A DNA stretch of 64,000 nucleotides from Amylostereum areolatum. Its lineage: Eukaryota > Basidiomycota > Agaricomycetes > Russulales > Stereaceae. Where the stretch lies: NCBI GenBank assembly GCA_012932865.1, contig SAXG01000001.1:1291693-1355692 (forward strand), given 5' to 3'. Of the stretch, positions 51,951-64,000 are shown one piece after another (the stretch's first letter is position 1; each line of letters starts with the position of its first letter). The notes under the pieces are model-generated. The model worked only from the letters and a program-made list of their open reading frames with translations. It searched no databases and had not been told where the DNA came from. Made by a program: the position numbers and the translations under genes.

Positions 51951-52846
51951 CTTTCAGAAGAGCTCGCTGCGAGAGACGGCGAAGGAAAGCGTGTCGTCGT
52001 TGTCGTCCACGTCGGATAAGGATGGTTTGAGGGGCTTCTGGGTAAATTTTGCGATCGAGGTATCGGCCGATCCGGGCCGGGGTTGCGTTGTGGGTTCGCT
52101 GCGTTGAGCGCTGCGCTGGTTCAGGCTCAGCAACCGTCCGATCTGACTTTCGCGTGTGGGCGAATAGGACTTTTTGAACATGGAAAGTACAGGAAGGAGG
52201 CATGTATGTGCAACGCATGTAACGACGCGAGCGCGACGCGTCCAACGGTAAAAGCCACGTGATCCAATGATCATCCCGCCCTCCCTCCGTATCCCGCCCT
52301 GTTTTTCGTCCACGGCGGCGGCAATCGAGGTAGAAAAACGGCGTGGAGGAGAGAGCGTACCGAGGGCGAGAGATCCGACGTTTGAAGAGGACGATTGTGT
52401 GGCCTTGGATGATATCGGCTGCCGGTGGGCGCAACGGAGGTCGCGAGGCGAATGGGGGTTTCCGATAGGTTACGGGAGCGCGGTAGCGGGGGGAAGAGGG
52501 GAGGAGAAGGAGGTGCGGTGGAAGGACGGAGAGAGGATGGGGTGGGTCGGGGGAAGCGGGGAAACGGGGAGGGGGGTGAGCGGGGGGGCGGGGGAGGAGA
52601 AGGGGGCGGTGGTGGGTGGGTGGGTGAGACGGTTGAGGGGAGGGAGGAGAGGAGGAGAGGAGGAGAGGGAGGAGGATGAAGGGAGGAAAGGAAAACGCGT
52701 GAGAAGGGAAAAGGGAAAAGAGAGGGGATGGGTCTCCGCCAGGCTCCGCCGGGTTCAAGCCAGGCCCTGTCCCACTGCATCCCTTTCCTACCGACGTTCA
52801 CGAACACCGTTTGCTCATCGTTCGCCCCGTCCTCCTCCCCTTCCTC
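51951..52846. promoter_or_regulatory. Divergent promoter region of ILV1 and PHD-finger gene
   Basis: About 900 bases between two opposite starts. The middle (52490-52700) is extremely purine-rich on the plus strand (GGGGAGGGG-like), which creates long spurious ORFs on both strands. Specific binding sites are not claimed. Confidence 0.45.
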
Positions 52847-55057
52847 ATGGCCGCCGTAATGGGTCCCCCCGGTCCTCCTCTCTCTCCCCGACGTCGCTCT
52901 GGCAGGCGCGGTCCTACCTCAAAGTCCCCAGAGTCCCCCACCTCCGAATCCACCCCCCGTCCACCCCAAAACAACCATCGCCCCCAACTCCCCTCCTCCT
53001 TCTCAAATCCTTCCCTTCCCACAACAACAAACGGTCGTCTCAAGCGTCCGAAACAAGACGACCACGACGATCTCCCCGACGACCTCCCCAAGAACCCGGG
53101 CACCAACGCCCCTACCGCCCTCTCCAACACCAATGGCCGCACCAAACGCAAAGGCAAAGAAAAGGAGAAGCCCATCCTCACTATCTCCCTCGACGGCACC
53201 TCTCCTCCTCGAGACCCCCAGGAAGACATCGCCATGGACCTCCTCGAGCAGGAGGGGGAGGAGCAGAGCGTCACGCGTTGTGTGTGTGGGCGCACCGGTA
53301 CGTCCTCTCCGCCTCCCGCGCTCTGCCTTTTGTTCCTCATCATCATCACTCACTACCACCTCTCTCCTCTCTCTCTCTCCCTCCCTCAGGCGAAGACGAC
53401 GCGGAAGCGGGCGAATTCATGGTTCAGTGCGAAACCTGCAGTGTCTGGCAACACGGCCTCTGCATGGGCTACGAATCCGAATCCCAGGTGCTCTCCAACG
53501 ACTACTATTGTGAAGAGTGCCGCCCAGACCTTCACACAAAGCTCCTAAAGTACGCCGCAATCCCCCTCCCTCCCCGGCTTCGCTCACCCTCCGTCCCTCG
53601 TCCAGGAAGCTTTCCCGTCGCCGGCGCCACTCTTCAGTGAGCTCCCACCCGGACAACGCTCCCACCCGCGCGTCCCGATCCCACTCTCCAAGTCACGCAT
53701 CAAAACCGGCCAAGAAAAGAAGCACGATGAACAGCAGAGACGCTGCTTACAACGAAACCCTCCAGCAAGCCCTCGAGGCCACCGCCGCCGAGGCCGCTGC
53801 CGCCCATCCGCGGACACCGTCCGTCGCTGAGAGCGTCAATGGCCACGGCGAGCCGGAGGAACCACAAGCGGAAACCAGCACCAATGGGCGCAAGAAGCGA
53901 AAGAGGACCGACGACGATACGTGAGTAACGTTATCTCTATCGTCACTGCTTGTCTAACGCACACCGGTCTCTCAGGGCGTCCACCAAGCGCACCCGGTCC
54001 GCGTCCACCACTTCTGATCGTCCCCCCCCAGTCGTTCCCCGAGAGGAGACGCCGGTGTCCGCCACCGCCACCGCCCCCAAGTCAACATCCATGCCCGCGC
54101 CCCCCGTTCCCACCAAGCCGAGCACCGCGCGAAACCGTCGGGGGGGAGGGCGTAAATCGGCAGTCCAAGCCCCAGCAGCAGATCAGGCGTCCGTCGACGG
54201 CGATGACGGTGCGAACCATTCGGGCTTCCATCTCGGTCTGGATTCTTACTCACGTGACTCTGACTCTCCTAGTTTCCTCCGCACCGCCGGCAGCCACCGT
54301 TCCCGCTCCCGCTCCTCCCACCACCAACGGCAGGCGCGCTAATAATGGCCGGTCGCGAGCGAGCGGCGCCTCACGCAAACAGGCGGCGTCTAATGCCAAC
54401 GGCGAATCCTCTCGGAGGAACCATGCGGGTGCCACCAACGGGGCTTCATCCCATGCCCCGGCCTCCTCTCGAGCATACCACAACTCCCATGCATACGTCG
54501 CCTCGCAGCAACCTCTTTTGACGACCTGGGGCCTTCCTGACTATCTTTCCCATCTCGACAATATCTTCCCCTCCGACGTGCCCAAAGCCTTGGACGTTCC
54601 CGGATCCGCAGCAGGCGAGAACGTCGAGCACGCTATGGAGCGAGGCGTCAAGGTCAAATGGCCGAGTAAACGCATGAGCGTGGTCGATATGAACAAGCGC
54701 GTGCGCGCGTTGGTGGAATGGGTCGGTCGTGAGCAGGCCAGTACCCTCGAACGCGGGAGGCGGAGGGAGGCACTGGAGCTTGCCCTCAATGACGTCGATG
54801 CGCTCGCGTTGGCAAATCGAAGTACGGAGAACGGGGCGTCGGGGTCGGGAGCGGTGCCGATGGTGCTCGATGGGGACGTCGTGGCGTCTCCCGTGCAGGA
54901 GAAGCGTTCGCTCCGGCCCAGTCTTGGAGATCAGGCATCCAGGCAGACGACGATGACCATGATGGAAGAGCTGATGGAGGAGCTCATCGGATTTCAAGAA
55001 CGCTTTGGTCCCGGCGCGAAGAGCAAAGAGCGAGATCGACGGATGGCGGGGTCATGA
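52847..55057 (+). CDS. PHD-finger protein, Cti6-like
   Basis: Chromatin-associated reader, by analogy to yeast Cti6 of the Rpd3L histone deacetylase complex. The start at 52847 gives MAAVMGPPGPPLSPRRRSG and a long disordered, basic N-terminus. The PHD finger is split by one intron: RCVCGRT joined to GEDDAEAGEFMVQCETCSVW, then QHGLCMGYESESQVL and YYCEECRPD, giving the C4HC3 ligands in order. Ser/Thr/Ala-rich linkers with basic clusters follow. The conserved-looking C-terminal region includes LLTTWGLPDYLSHLDNIFP, VKVKWPSKRMSVVDMNKRVR and ALVEWVGREQASTLERGRRR. It ends KERDRRMAGS at 55057. Four introns, no frame break. The Cti6 link rests on the type of PHD finger and protein layout. Confidence 0.75.
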
Positions 55058-56259
55058 TTCGCGTCGTTGGCGTGCTTCTTCTCTTCATATTTTTCTTCAT
55101 TGTCTCTTTTGCTCGGATTTTGCTCATCCCTAGTCCTCATTTTCCCCTCCGTCAATCATACGTCTTCGTCTTCCCGTAGTGTACATACCCATCGGCTTCG
55201 CCCCATCACTCCCCCCCACGAATCCACTTCCACTCCCGCTGTTTTCCCTCCTCTTCCCCTCCGTCACAACTTGCATCTTTCTTCCGGGCGTTGTTTGTGT
55301 ATCTCGGTAGTGTCATTATATCTTATCCTAGTGCTTGTTATTTCATCTTTCCCATCCTTCCCTCTCGTCGAGCTTGAGTTTGAGCTTGGTTGGTGTCGCT
55401 GCGTGGCCGAGGTCGAGGGAGCGAGTTGACTGCCACAGTTGAACGTTGACTCCGGAGACTCGAGAACCGAAACATGGCAGGCACGAGCGGTGCGCGTGTG
55501 CGACGCGACGTTACCTCGGGACCTGGCAATGTTAATGAGGGTGTGCCTCGCACAATTACGTTGTGGTTGGCGGCCGTTTGTGGCTGCCCCGCGCATCTCT
55601 GGCAAGTGATAATGGAACTTCCACCTCCACAATACAACCACCTCAGTCTCCTTCAATCTGTGGCGTTGCTTTCACGCTTCGAACCAGCGGCTGCTGGAGG
55701 TTCGTGACTTGCACGATCTTCAGTCACTTCTGGCTCTCCAGCCAAGGTCGACGTCACTCTTTACATGTCCACCTCCGACGTGGTTGTCATTATTTGCGCA
55801 GACATCCGTACCCTTTAAACAATCCACCTTCCACAATCCCAAGGGGGGGCGTTGCGATACGGACATCCGCTCATATTGTAGCGTCATTTGCTAGCCTCGA
55901 AGTGCACGGTGTGGCCGCCTACGGGAATCCTGCTGCCAAAACAATGGTGTGCCCTGTGGCTGGTTTAGCCTTCCCAGCTCCGAGACGTTATCTTTCTTCC
56001 GCACGGACATGCACCGTGCAACATGTGGATGACGAGGATACGCCTATGTCTCAACAGGCCAGTCTTCTGCGAGTTCGATTGTTGTGGGGAGATGTGGTAG
56101 TGGCAGGGTGGGGCGGACAGGAGGAGCTCGATGGCGATCCGCGTGAATGATCACTGCGCTAAATGAATGTTTAAAGTTCACTGCTGGAATTAGATTATTT
56201 ATCCTGTTGTATGAAACGCGTATTGGTTGCTGTGTGCGTAGACCCTAGGTTACACGCCT
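55058..56259. other. Intergenic, 1.2 kb
   Basis: 3' UTR of the PHD gene (pyrimidine-rich) and then unassigned DNA. Plus-strand ORFs at 55474-55707 and 55563-56150 have no motif and no splice support. Confidence 0.4.
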
Positions 56260-57838
56260 CTATAGCTCTACCCGATCGACCCAGGGCTGGCGGACATCCC
56301 GCGACGGCGGCGGCGCGGAGGATAGCATCATGGCAATGAAATCGTGCACGATCTCGGCGGCGGCAATGCTTGTGATATCGGCTGCAAGGAAGAGCAGTGT
56401 GAGACAAACAGCTATCGTAACATGACGCAGGAAGGGCTATACCATGGTCGTATGCGGGAGCCACCTCAACGACGTCGGCACCGACAAAGTTGAGGCCCGA
56501 GAGGCCCCTGATGATACGCTTCACTTCACGGACGGTCCAGCCGCCGACTTCGGGAGTTCCAGCTAGAGGGCAGGGGTAAAAAAGGTGAAGAAGGTAGGGG
56601 GATACAGGTGAACATACTGGCAGGAGCCATTCCAGGGTCTTCAGAAGCGCATACAGTCAGTCAAAATAATATTGGTTCGTCGGATGGCCGAGAAGCTCAC
56701 CGACAACGTCAATATCGAGGCTGTGATGGCTGGTCAGCGAGTGTGCATACATAGTAGGAATGAAGAAAGGGGCAAACCTGAAGTAGACGGGAGTATCGCC
56801 GACGCGGTTGCGGATACGTCGGACTACTTCTGGTAGACCGATATCGTCGATATCTTCTGCAGATATGACTTTGAAACCAGTTGTCTCGTCGTTATCTAAC
56901 ATGGTTTGCCCCTGTACCCGGAACGCGACGTTAGCATTCGCCTCTTGTTGTAGAGGCAGAGGCGCGTACAGGAAACTTCTGACGGATGCCGCCGTGGATG
57001 CTCGTGTTGGCGATGAGCCCTTCCTCGTATGCGATGTAAAAGTAGCTTCCATGTGTGATGCGCGCTTGCGCTGAAAGAGACTTGTTGGATGGCTTGGAGG
57101 TGTCAAAATGCGAGTCGAAGTGGATCACGGAAACGGGTCCGTAAACTTTGTTCAGAGAGCGAAGTATCGGAAGGACGATGGTGTGGTCACCCCCAAGGCT
57201 ATGGGCTCGTCGTCAGCAGGTTATTTACGAAGATGAAGGCGGGTATGACGAACGTAACGACTCGTGGATGTGCTTTGCCATCTTTGGAGAACAGGTTCGT
57301 GGCATCCATGCCGCCCGCTCCAGCGTTGGGAACTTCTCTCGTGATAAGCGTGTCGTAGGCGACCTCCATTTGGTCAATTGCAACGGCATTGTCATAACCA
57401 TTAAGAGGAATCTGGAGACTAGTTGTTAGAGGGGAGACGGAAGATACCATGAAACACGCACGTCGCCGCAATCCATAATTTTCGTCCCGACGTGATACGG
57501 ACTCATGTCCCATGCAAGGGTGTATCCCGATCTTCCGGATGATATTCTCCTACTTCCAACACGAATCCCCGTGGGTCCAAACCGCGCGCCAGGACGATAT
57601 GTGACGGTGGTATCGAACGGCATGCCGAGGATCGCAATGTCAAATTCGGCGGTTGGGTCCTTGAAGACACCGAGCATAGTCGAGATGAGCGAAGGACAAG
57701 GGGCCGGTGTAGCCAAGGTCTTCCTTGAGCGCCGTACTTGCTGAGCCATGTCGTGCTAGGTTCAGTGTGAAAGTGAGCCTGATCTGAGTGGGCCAGAACG
57801 CTAGTGATTGCAGAAAGAAGGAGGATAGCAGATATCAT
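56260..57838 (-). CDS. Agmatinase-type ureohydrolase with signal peptide
   Basis: Mn-dependent ureohydrolase that would split agmatine to putrescine and urea. The start at 57838 gives a clear signal peptide ([16 protein letters not shown]), so the enzyme is probably secreted or in the secretory path. [19 protein letters not shown] and [20 protein letters not shown] lead into [14 protein letters not shown]. Metal ligands appear in [15 protein letters not shown] and SLDIDVVDPGMAPATG after splicing of several short introns. [37 protein letters not shown] and a C-terminal helix follow, ending at 56260. Two extra bases (57723-57724 and within 57660-57667) are needed to read the segment between the signal peptide and the core. 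Substrate could be another guanidino compound. Confidence 0.85.
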
Positions 57839-58393
57839 GGTTGTTTCGTAAGAGGTCCGGGATACGTTGGGACGTGTGGACAGGTCGCAGGGTATATATG
57901 TCGAGGTCGTTATCGTGCCCTGCTTATCTTGCGAGGGATAAACCAGACCCGTTATCGGCGTGGCCGCTTTATTATGCTGGGGTAATTGCACAGGTACGAG
58001 CTGGTGCGGGTTGGCCACAGGGTGTACATTCTGGTCCTGGAAGGCCGGTGAAGAGTCAAACTGAGATGTGCATTGACACGATAGAGGATGCGCGCGAGCT
58101 TGGACCAGGCCGTCCCCCCGTGTTGAAGATAGTCGATAGAATGCTGCTATGGGTGTTCCGATTCAAAAGGGGACTGCTGACTGCTGACCTTGAGATCTCG
58201 AGAGGTCGGATATCGAGTCCAGGATCAAGTTGAGAACTGTAGGTGGTTGTGGAACGGAAAAGCGCGCGGCACGTGGCGAATCTCGAGGGACTTCTCACGA
58301 GATCGCGGTGTTCTACCGCGTCACGCCCGTTCGTGAATCGTCCTCCCCGGCCCCTTCTGAATCTCCTCTCCCACCCCCCACATCCCGCAGACG
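57839..58393. promoter_or_regulatory. Divergent promoter region of agmatinase and VPS8
   Basis: About 550 bases between opposite starts. I see no distinct element. Confidence 0.35.
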
Positions 58394-61300
58394 ATGCAGA
58401 ACGATGTAGATCACAATCGACACCCTTCCCTCGATTTCTCGGACCTCAGCGGCGACGAGGAGGAGTTGGATGACCACGGTGGAGACTACTCCTCGCGCAT
58501 GGAGGAACTCTTCGAGGACGAGGACGAGGACGAGAACCACAAGCACATTCTAGCAGGGTTGGACCTTGACGACGAGGAAGAAGAGCATTTTATATACGAA
58601 GGAGAGGATGCGACCCAGGTCTCCTACCGCGACCAACTGCGGGAAGTGCTCGGGCCTGAGATGGAGGAGGACCACCTTGAGGAGCTCGAGGTTGAGCATT
58701 CTCTTTTGCACGACGGCGAAGATCTTCCGCCTCCGATCGTGGTCGAAGACGAAGCGCCGGTACGTCCTCGTGAGGCTCGCGTTCTCGACCTCGCCTTCGC
58801 CTTGCGTCCGTCGACCGTCCTCACCTCTTCTTCGCTTCGCAGCATCCCGATGTGCTCTCAGACAACTCCCCGTCAAACTCATCTGCGCCCCCCTCCGTCT
58901 CCTTCTCTCCAGGACGGATGGACTCTCCCCTTCCACATGGCCTGCCTTCCGGCTTGCCGCATCCTTTTCTTCATCCCACCATTTCCCGTCTGCGGTCCTT
59001 CACGCCTCAGGCGTCCCGCGTGCCCTCATCCAACAGCGTCGGAACTTTCGTCTCAAACGGTGTCATTGGCTCTCCCGCACCATCCCACTTCTCTGCGCTC
59101 TCCCCGATGTCCTCCACCACGAATCTACACGCATCCTTCGAGAAACATGACCTCCCGGCAAACGGTCACACCCCGTCGGAGCGTCAAGTTTTCCGCTGGA
59201 CAACGCTGCGCAGTATCGGCCAGGCTGTCTATTCCAAGCCCTCGCAAAAGGCCGCCGTCCATCTTGGGAACATCAGGCGCTGGCACACCGCTGGTGATGG
59301 CGGCCAATGGTCTCATATGCATAGGTACGGATGGCGGGCGCGCCTTCGTTTTCGACTTTAAGCAGTCGTTAAAATGTATCTGCGGGGACCCCGCGCAGAG
59401 TGAGTGTCAACATATCTACCCTTCTGGGAGGCCCATCTCATGGTGATTGTTCGCAGCGAAAACTGTGGGTCCCGTAACCGCATTAGCCGTGTCTCACGAT
59501 CACACTTACCTTGCCATGGGACACGCGCATGGCCATGTTCAAATATACGACATGACTAAGCCCCACACACCGGCACGCTTTGTCCCACCCACTACATTCG
59601 CCGCTGTCGCATCCGGACGGAAAGAGGGTCATTTAGAGGGTTCAAGGATCGTCAACGTCGGGTTCGTGGCGGGACGGCATACAGCGGTAGTCACAGCCGA
59701 CCAGCACGGTCTCGCCTTCTACCACAGTCTGGGCAAGGTTCTGTTCGTGGATGCATCCGACGTCTTGCGCATTCTAGGCAAATACCCGGATGAGGAGAGT
59801 GCGATCCCGCCTGCACCCTCCATGGCCACCCCACGATTTCGCCGGCGACGTGTTCGCAAGACTAATACCTATCCTAGCCATGGCGCCCCTACCGCTTGGC
59901 ACTTCTCCACATTCCACCGATGCATACAATATCATTGCTATCCTCACTGGCGTCAAACTCGTTATCGTAGGCCTCAAGCCAGCTCCTAAGACATGGTACA
60001 GGAGACATCGGAATGCAGACGAAGAGCAGCTGGGAAAATCCAAGTTCCGTGGCTCCCTCGCGTGGTTTCCAAGCGTCGTGTCCGGCACCTCGACCCAGGC
60101 TGAGATCTCAGCGAAGAAGGGTAGCAGACCTTCGCCAGAAGACGCCACTGTCCCTATGCTGGTGTACTCGTGGGGACCGACACTTAACTTGTTGCGTGTT
60201 TCGGAAACGAAGGTGACGGAAGAAGTGGTCAATGAGCGAACGGGGAAATCCGCCAATTTAGAAGTTGGCAAGATCGTGTTCGAGGAAGTGGCAAAGTGGA
60301 GTGCTCAGGATGACGTGCTGAGTGTGCAGTGGTTAAATGCCAAAGTGGGTCCGTTCGCTTGTTCACCAGCAGTGTGTGGACCAAGGCTTATGGAGGTCAT
60401 AGCAAATCGTCGTCGCTACTGCCTCTTCCCTGGAGGTGTATGACGTCCAGAGTCAGAAGCTGGTCGAACACGTTCATTTCAACATATCTACCCTGATATC
60501 CCCGACCTTGGGGCTCACAGCCAACGGTTCAATGTCTTATTCAGACTCCGTAGGGGATATCGCTCATAGCATGCGAACATACAAGGGCAAGATCTTCCTT
60601 CTTGTAAGCCGCTTACTCCCTCTTTTCGAATCTCACACTTTTTGACCGTATATGCGTTTTACAGGGCCGTCAGGAAATCCAAGTTGGCACCCTGCTCACA
60701 TGGGCCGATCGTATCCTGTCCTTCGTTCAGGAAGGCGATTTCTTGAGTGCCATCGAGATGACACGAACATACTATCTAGGCAAGGCTCCCGGGAACAAGA
60801 ACGGTCTGCCTGATGATCCTCAGCAACTCCGAGAAGTTGTTGGCGAGAAAATGCGGGAGCTTATGACGGCCTCGATCCGTTATGCTTTCTCGGAGGACCG
60901 GATGACGGACGCGACCCATTATACGCCGGATGGTCGGGGTGTAGATCGAACGTCCTTGTTCGAGGGCCTTGTCGCAACGTGTGCACGCGCGTGCATCGCC
61001 TTGGACGATTTCGACTTGTTGTTTGAAGACCTCTTCCAGAGCTATGATGACGCAGGCATCGCTCGCATTTACCTCGAGCAACTGGAGACCTTCATCCTCG
61101 ACAACGATATCCGTTATGTCCCCCCACGGATCACTCAAAGACTGGTCGCCATGCATGCCGATGACCGTCGACCCGATCGTGCAGAGAGGGTTATCTGGCA
61201 CATCGATCCGGAATGTCTCGACATCAACCAAGCCATTCATCTGTGTCAATCATATCAGCTGTATGACGCCCTCATATATGTTTATACTCGTGCCATGAAG

Positions 61301-63380
61301 GACTACGTCTCTCCCATCGTTGATCTATTGGCCCTCGTTCGGAAGGTTATGCAATTACGACGCGGCATGGCATCTCCGTCCCATCCCGCGCTTCCACCAG
61401 AACACGTTATGGAACCCATCTTCATCAATGCCTACAAGATCTTTCCTTACCTCGCCAACGTACTTTCCGGGCTTTCCTACCCGAGCGAGGAGCAGTTGGA
61501 TGACGAAGAGGCTAATCAAGCCAAAAAAGATGTTTACACCTTCCTGTTTTTCGGGCGTTCTAGCGTGTGGCCAATGGGTGATGGGGGTAAATTGGTGCTA
61601 ACCTCAGAGGAGGAGGGAGGCATGGAGCCCACATATCCATACTGTCGTCTACTTCTCCGGTTCGACGCGGAGGCATTCCTGCATTCGCTGGATCTGGCAT
61701 TCGAAGACGCATATCTCAACGATGAAACCCAAGGGGTCTCTCGACTCGTCATTGTCAAGATTGTCCTCGAAATACTGAACTTCTCCTGGTCTTTCGGACG
61801 CCGATAGGACATTTGTCAACATTTTCATCGCCCGCAACGTTCCCAAGTATCCTCAATTCATCCAAATTGCACCCAGTGCGCTCCATGATATCCTTGTTGG
61901 GTTGGCTAGCGACCCAGACATGGATACAAGAGAGGACCGGCAGCTCGCGGCGGAATACCTTCTCTCCGCGTATACACCCCATGACGGCGCGAGGCTTTTA
62001 GCCCTGTTTGAGGAGGCGCGATTTTACAGGATCCTTCGGTCATGGCACCGTCAGGAGCAGCAATGGGCCTCACTACTCCTTGCCTATCTTCATGACCCTG
62101 ATCTTCCTCGCGACGAGGTGTTTTCAAGCGCAGAGCAGATAATGGCTTCTGCCTCCCGCGCAAACCACGGATCCGTCCCAGAGGATCTCCTTGCCACCAT
62201 CTCGGACTCTATCCCGGACTTCCTCAACGCAAGTATCACAGACACTGCGCTTTTTGTGGATCAGCATGTACCCGAACTTCATCAGCGAGCCTTAAATGCC
62301 ATTCGATCCGATGTGAATCACAAACGGTTCGCGTACCTACGCCATCTCCTAGGCCCAGCGCACACGGAAGACGACGACGACCAACCCTCAACGCCACCGC
62401 GCGCCCCCTCAAACCACATACCAGAACCTTTGCGCCTGTTATATGTTTCGTTGCAGTGCCAGATCGACCCAGCTGGTCTTATCACCGCGCTCAGACATCT
62501 TCCCGAGAACTTTGTCGAGTGGGACGATGTCCTCAGCACTTGTGAGGAGCACGAAGTGTACGAGGCGGTGGTGTGGGCGTTGAACTGGCGAGGCAATGCT
62601 GAGGAAGCGCTATCCAAAGTAGAACTCTTCGACGAACGTCTTGTTATCAAGATCGGCCAGCAAATGGCAGCGCTCAATGGGCCCAACGCATCGGAGGGGT
62701 CTTTACAGCACCCTGTGGAGGCGTTGCGGTCTGTGGGCAGAATGGGCGTCTCCATCTGCTTGGAGCATTCGCGGAGCAAGACCAGCAGTGTTCCAATCGA
62801 GGAGATGTGGTTCCAGTTGCTTCATAGCCAGATCGAATCCGTACAATCCGTCCAAGCTTGCTGCTCCATACCAGCCGTTGCTCCCGGTTCCAGCGTGGAC
62901 GAGGCTGATGACGTCGCTATCGTCGAACGAGAAACATTGTCTATCCTGCGCTCGCTAGTACAAGAGACGTTCTCTGCTTTGGTGTCCGTTAGCTCGGCCA
63001 GAGGCCTATCCTTTCCCCGCTTGTTCAAACGACTCGTCGACGCGACATCGCGGTCAGCGAGGGGCACACCTTACACCGAGTTCCGCACGATCCTGACGGG
63101 CATGATGGAGTCTTATCGTTTCGAAGGCGACATGCTCGTCATTACGAAACATTTACTAGACCGCGACGTCTTTGAGACTATCGCGGAACTGGCGAAGGAA
63201 CGCGTGAAGGGGTGGGCTCCTGCGCGGGGCGTTTGTGGCGAGTGTCGGCGGACAGTGCTTCCTGAGAAACAAAGGGAGGAAAATGCGGACCATGATCCTA
63301 AAATTGTCGTTTCGCGGACAGGGGTGTTATACCACAGTAGATGCGCCCCTGCGGATATCTCCAGTCGTATTGTACATTAG
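58394..63380 (+). CDS. VPS8: CORVET complex subunit Vps8
   Basis: Vps8 is the Rab5-binding subunit of the CORVET tether, which drives endosome fusion. The N-terminus is acidic and disordered. The beta-propeller part has VMAANGLICIGTDGGRAFVFDF, VTALAVSHDHTYLAMGHAHG, VQIYDM and ADQHGLAFYHSLGK, then PLPLGTSPHSTDAYNIIAIL. A long helical solenoid follows (GRQEIQVGTLLTWADRILSF, FLSAIEMTRTYYLGKAPGN, RLVAMHADDRRPDRAERVIW). The C-terminal Cys-rich element GVCGECRRTVLP...GVLYHSRCAP is RING-like. The frame needs one base skipped at three points: 59252-59260, near 59870, and 61801-61802. At the last of these the raw ORF ends and would truncate the protein before VNIFIARNVPKYPQF. Introns fall at 58760, 59400, 60340 and 60605, roughly. 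Family call is firm. Confidence 0.85.
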
Positions 63381-63637
63381 TATGCCGTTATATTACTTGC
63401 TATCTGAATCTAATGTTAATCTGCATGGGTGCCAAGTTGAGGATACGTCCCGTAGTAGTACTTACTGTACAATCTATAAGCTCAGCCGTTCCCTGTCACA
63501 AGACAGAAATCGAGTTGGAGGATGTCCTTCTATCACCGTAAGATACATATATTCCGTGCTTTCATTATATAAATACGTGAGAATGGAGATTCGTCCCAGC
63601 CTATGCCCCCTCTCGAAAGCACAGAGAGGTAACAACA

Positions 63638-64000
63638 TCAAGACAGCGTTGGTGTTGACACCTCTGAATGGACATATTTGAGTCTCGGATTGGAGAGACA
63701 GAGACAATGTAGCGTGGTACGTACCGTCAGTGAAACTGGCATGGACCATTTCGTCCAGGACCTTGAAGCTACTCGACCCACCAACGTCCACTCCAAGGGA
63801 TTCAGCATCCTTACCGAACGCTTCCACGTCCAGAATCATCTGTGTCCTGATTCGCTCCTCGTCCCGGCTGTCGTCTTCTTTTGCGCTCCCCCCGCCAAAA
63901 AGGGAAAACGTCGACTTCTTGCCCTTTTTCAGGCGCCGTAGGGACTCTTCCGTCTTCTTGAGGGCTCCCAGGTATGATATGAATCTGTGCATCGGGTAGT
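63638..64000 (-). CDS. COG2: Conserved oligomeric Golgi subunit 2, C-terminal part
   Basis: COG2 belongs to lobe A of the COG tether for retrograde Golgi traffic. Only the C-terminus is inside the window. The frame is open up to base 64000 and reads YPMHRFISYLGALKKTEESL, RRLKKGKKSTFSLFGG, an acidic loop, RIRTQMILDVEAFGKDAESL and FKVLDEMVHASFTD. A donor GTACGT then starts an intron that I close at CATTCAG, giving EVSTPTLS and a TGA at 63638-63640. If the intron is not used the frame runs on to 63474. The order RRLKKG...STFSLFG...MILDVEAF is what I remember of fungal COG2. Confidence 0.75.

Noticed and set aside
52490..52700. Long ORFs on both strands in the purine-rich part of the ILV1/PHD promoter
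   Set aside because: GGGGAGG-type low complexity, Pro/Ser or Gly/Glu-only peptides; no coding signal.

Overview
This 64-kb window looks like nuclear DNA of a filamentous basidiomycete, most likely an agaricomycete. Almost every gene is cut by several short introns (about 45-65 nt, GT...AG). Several families are typical of mushroom-forming fungi: a BTB protein, a secreted glycopeptide, a Plavaka-type transposase, a DUF6532-type protein and a signal-peptide agmatinase. I saw no rRNA, tRNA or CRISPR array. Function calls come from recognised motifs and remembered family features; no database search was run.

Layout. 1-6257 (-): ABCC/MRP-type ABC transporter, 3' end off the window. 6998-8237 (-): BTB protein. 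8704-17580 (-): a PA-TM-RING ubiquitin ligase gene cut in two by a mobile insertion of about 6.7 kb. The insertion carries a DUF6532-type gene (-) and an intact-looking Plavaka/KDZ transposase (+), divergently transcribed from a shared promoter. 17852-19657 (-): class-III (GABA-type) aminotransferase. 20323-21476 (-): secreted glycopeptide. 22121-25255 (-): coiled-coil, Pro/Ser-rich protein with a disrupted frame. 25256-27968: gene-poor, repeat-bearing DNA. 27969-29527 (+): palC. 29848-30707 (-): CPYS glutaredoxin. 31099-32103 (+): HAD phosphatase. 33476-34433 (+): cysteine-less glutaredoxin paralogue. 35421-37796 (+): unrecognised protein. 38604-38930 (+): small protein. 39372-43669 (+): HMT1/ABCB6-like ABC half-transporter. 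44163-45167 (+): glycine-rich RRM protein. 47749-49082 (+): probable HMG-box protein. 49999-51950 (-): threonine deaminase. 52847-55057 (+): PHD-finger protein. 56260-57838 (-): agmatinase. 58394-63380 (+): VPS8. 63638-64000 (-): COG2, 5' end off the window.

Most of this is ordinary housekeeping: membrane traffic (VPS8, COG2, palC), redox and thiol metabolism (two glutaredoxins, HMT1), nitrogen metabolism (aminotransferase, agmatinase, threonine deaminase) and nuclear regulators. Neighbours do not form an obvious pathway cluster.

Two things stand out. First, the two-gene Plavaka + DUF6532 insertion is delimited by the split host gene, which argues that the DUF6532-type gene travels with the transposase. 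Second, at about 16 places in nine genes the reading frame can be followed only if one base is skipped, always in the same direction and often at a short homopolymer. Uncorrected insertion errors in the assembly are the simplest reading, so affected genes are annotated as genes and the break sites are listed.
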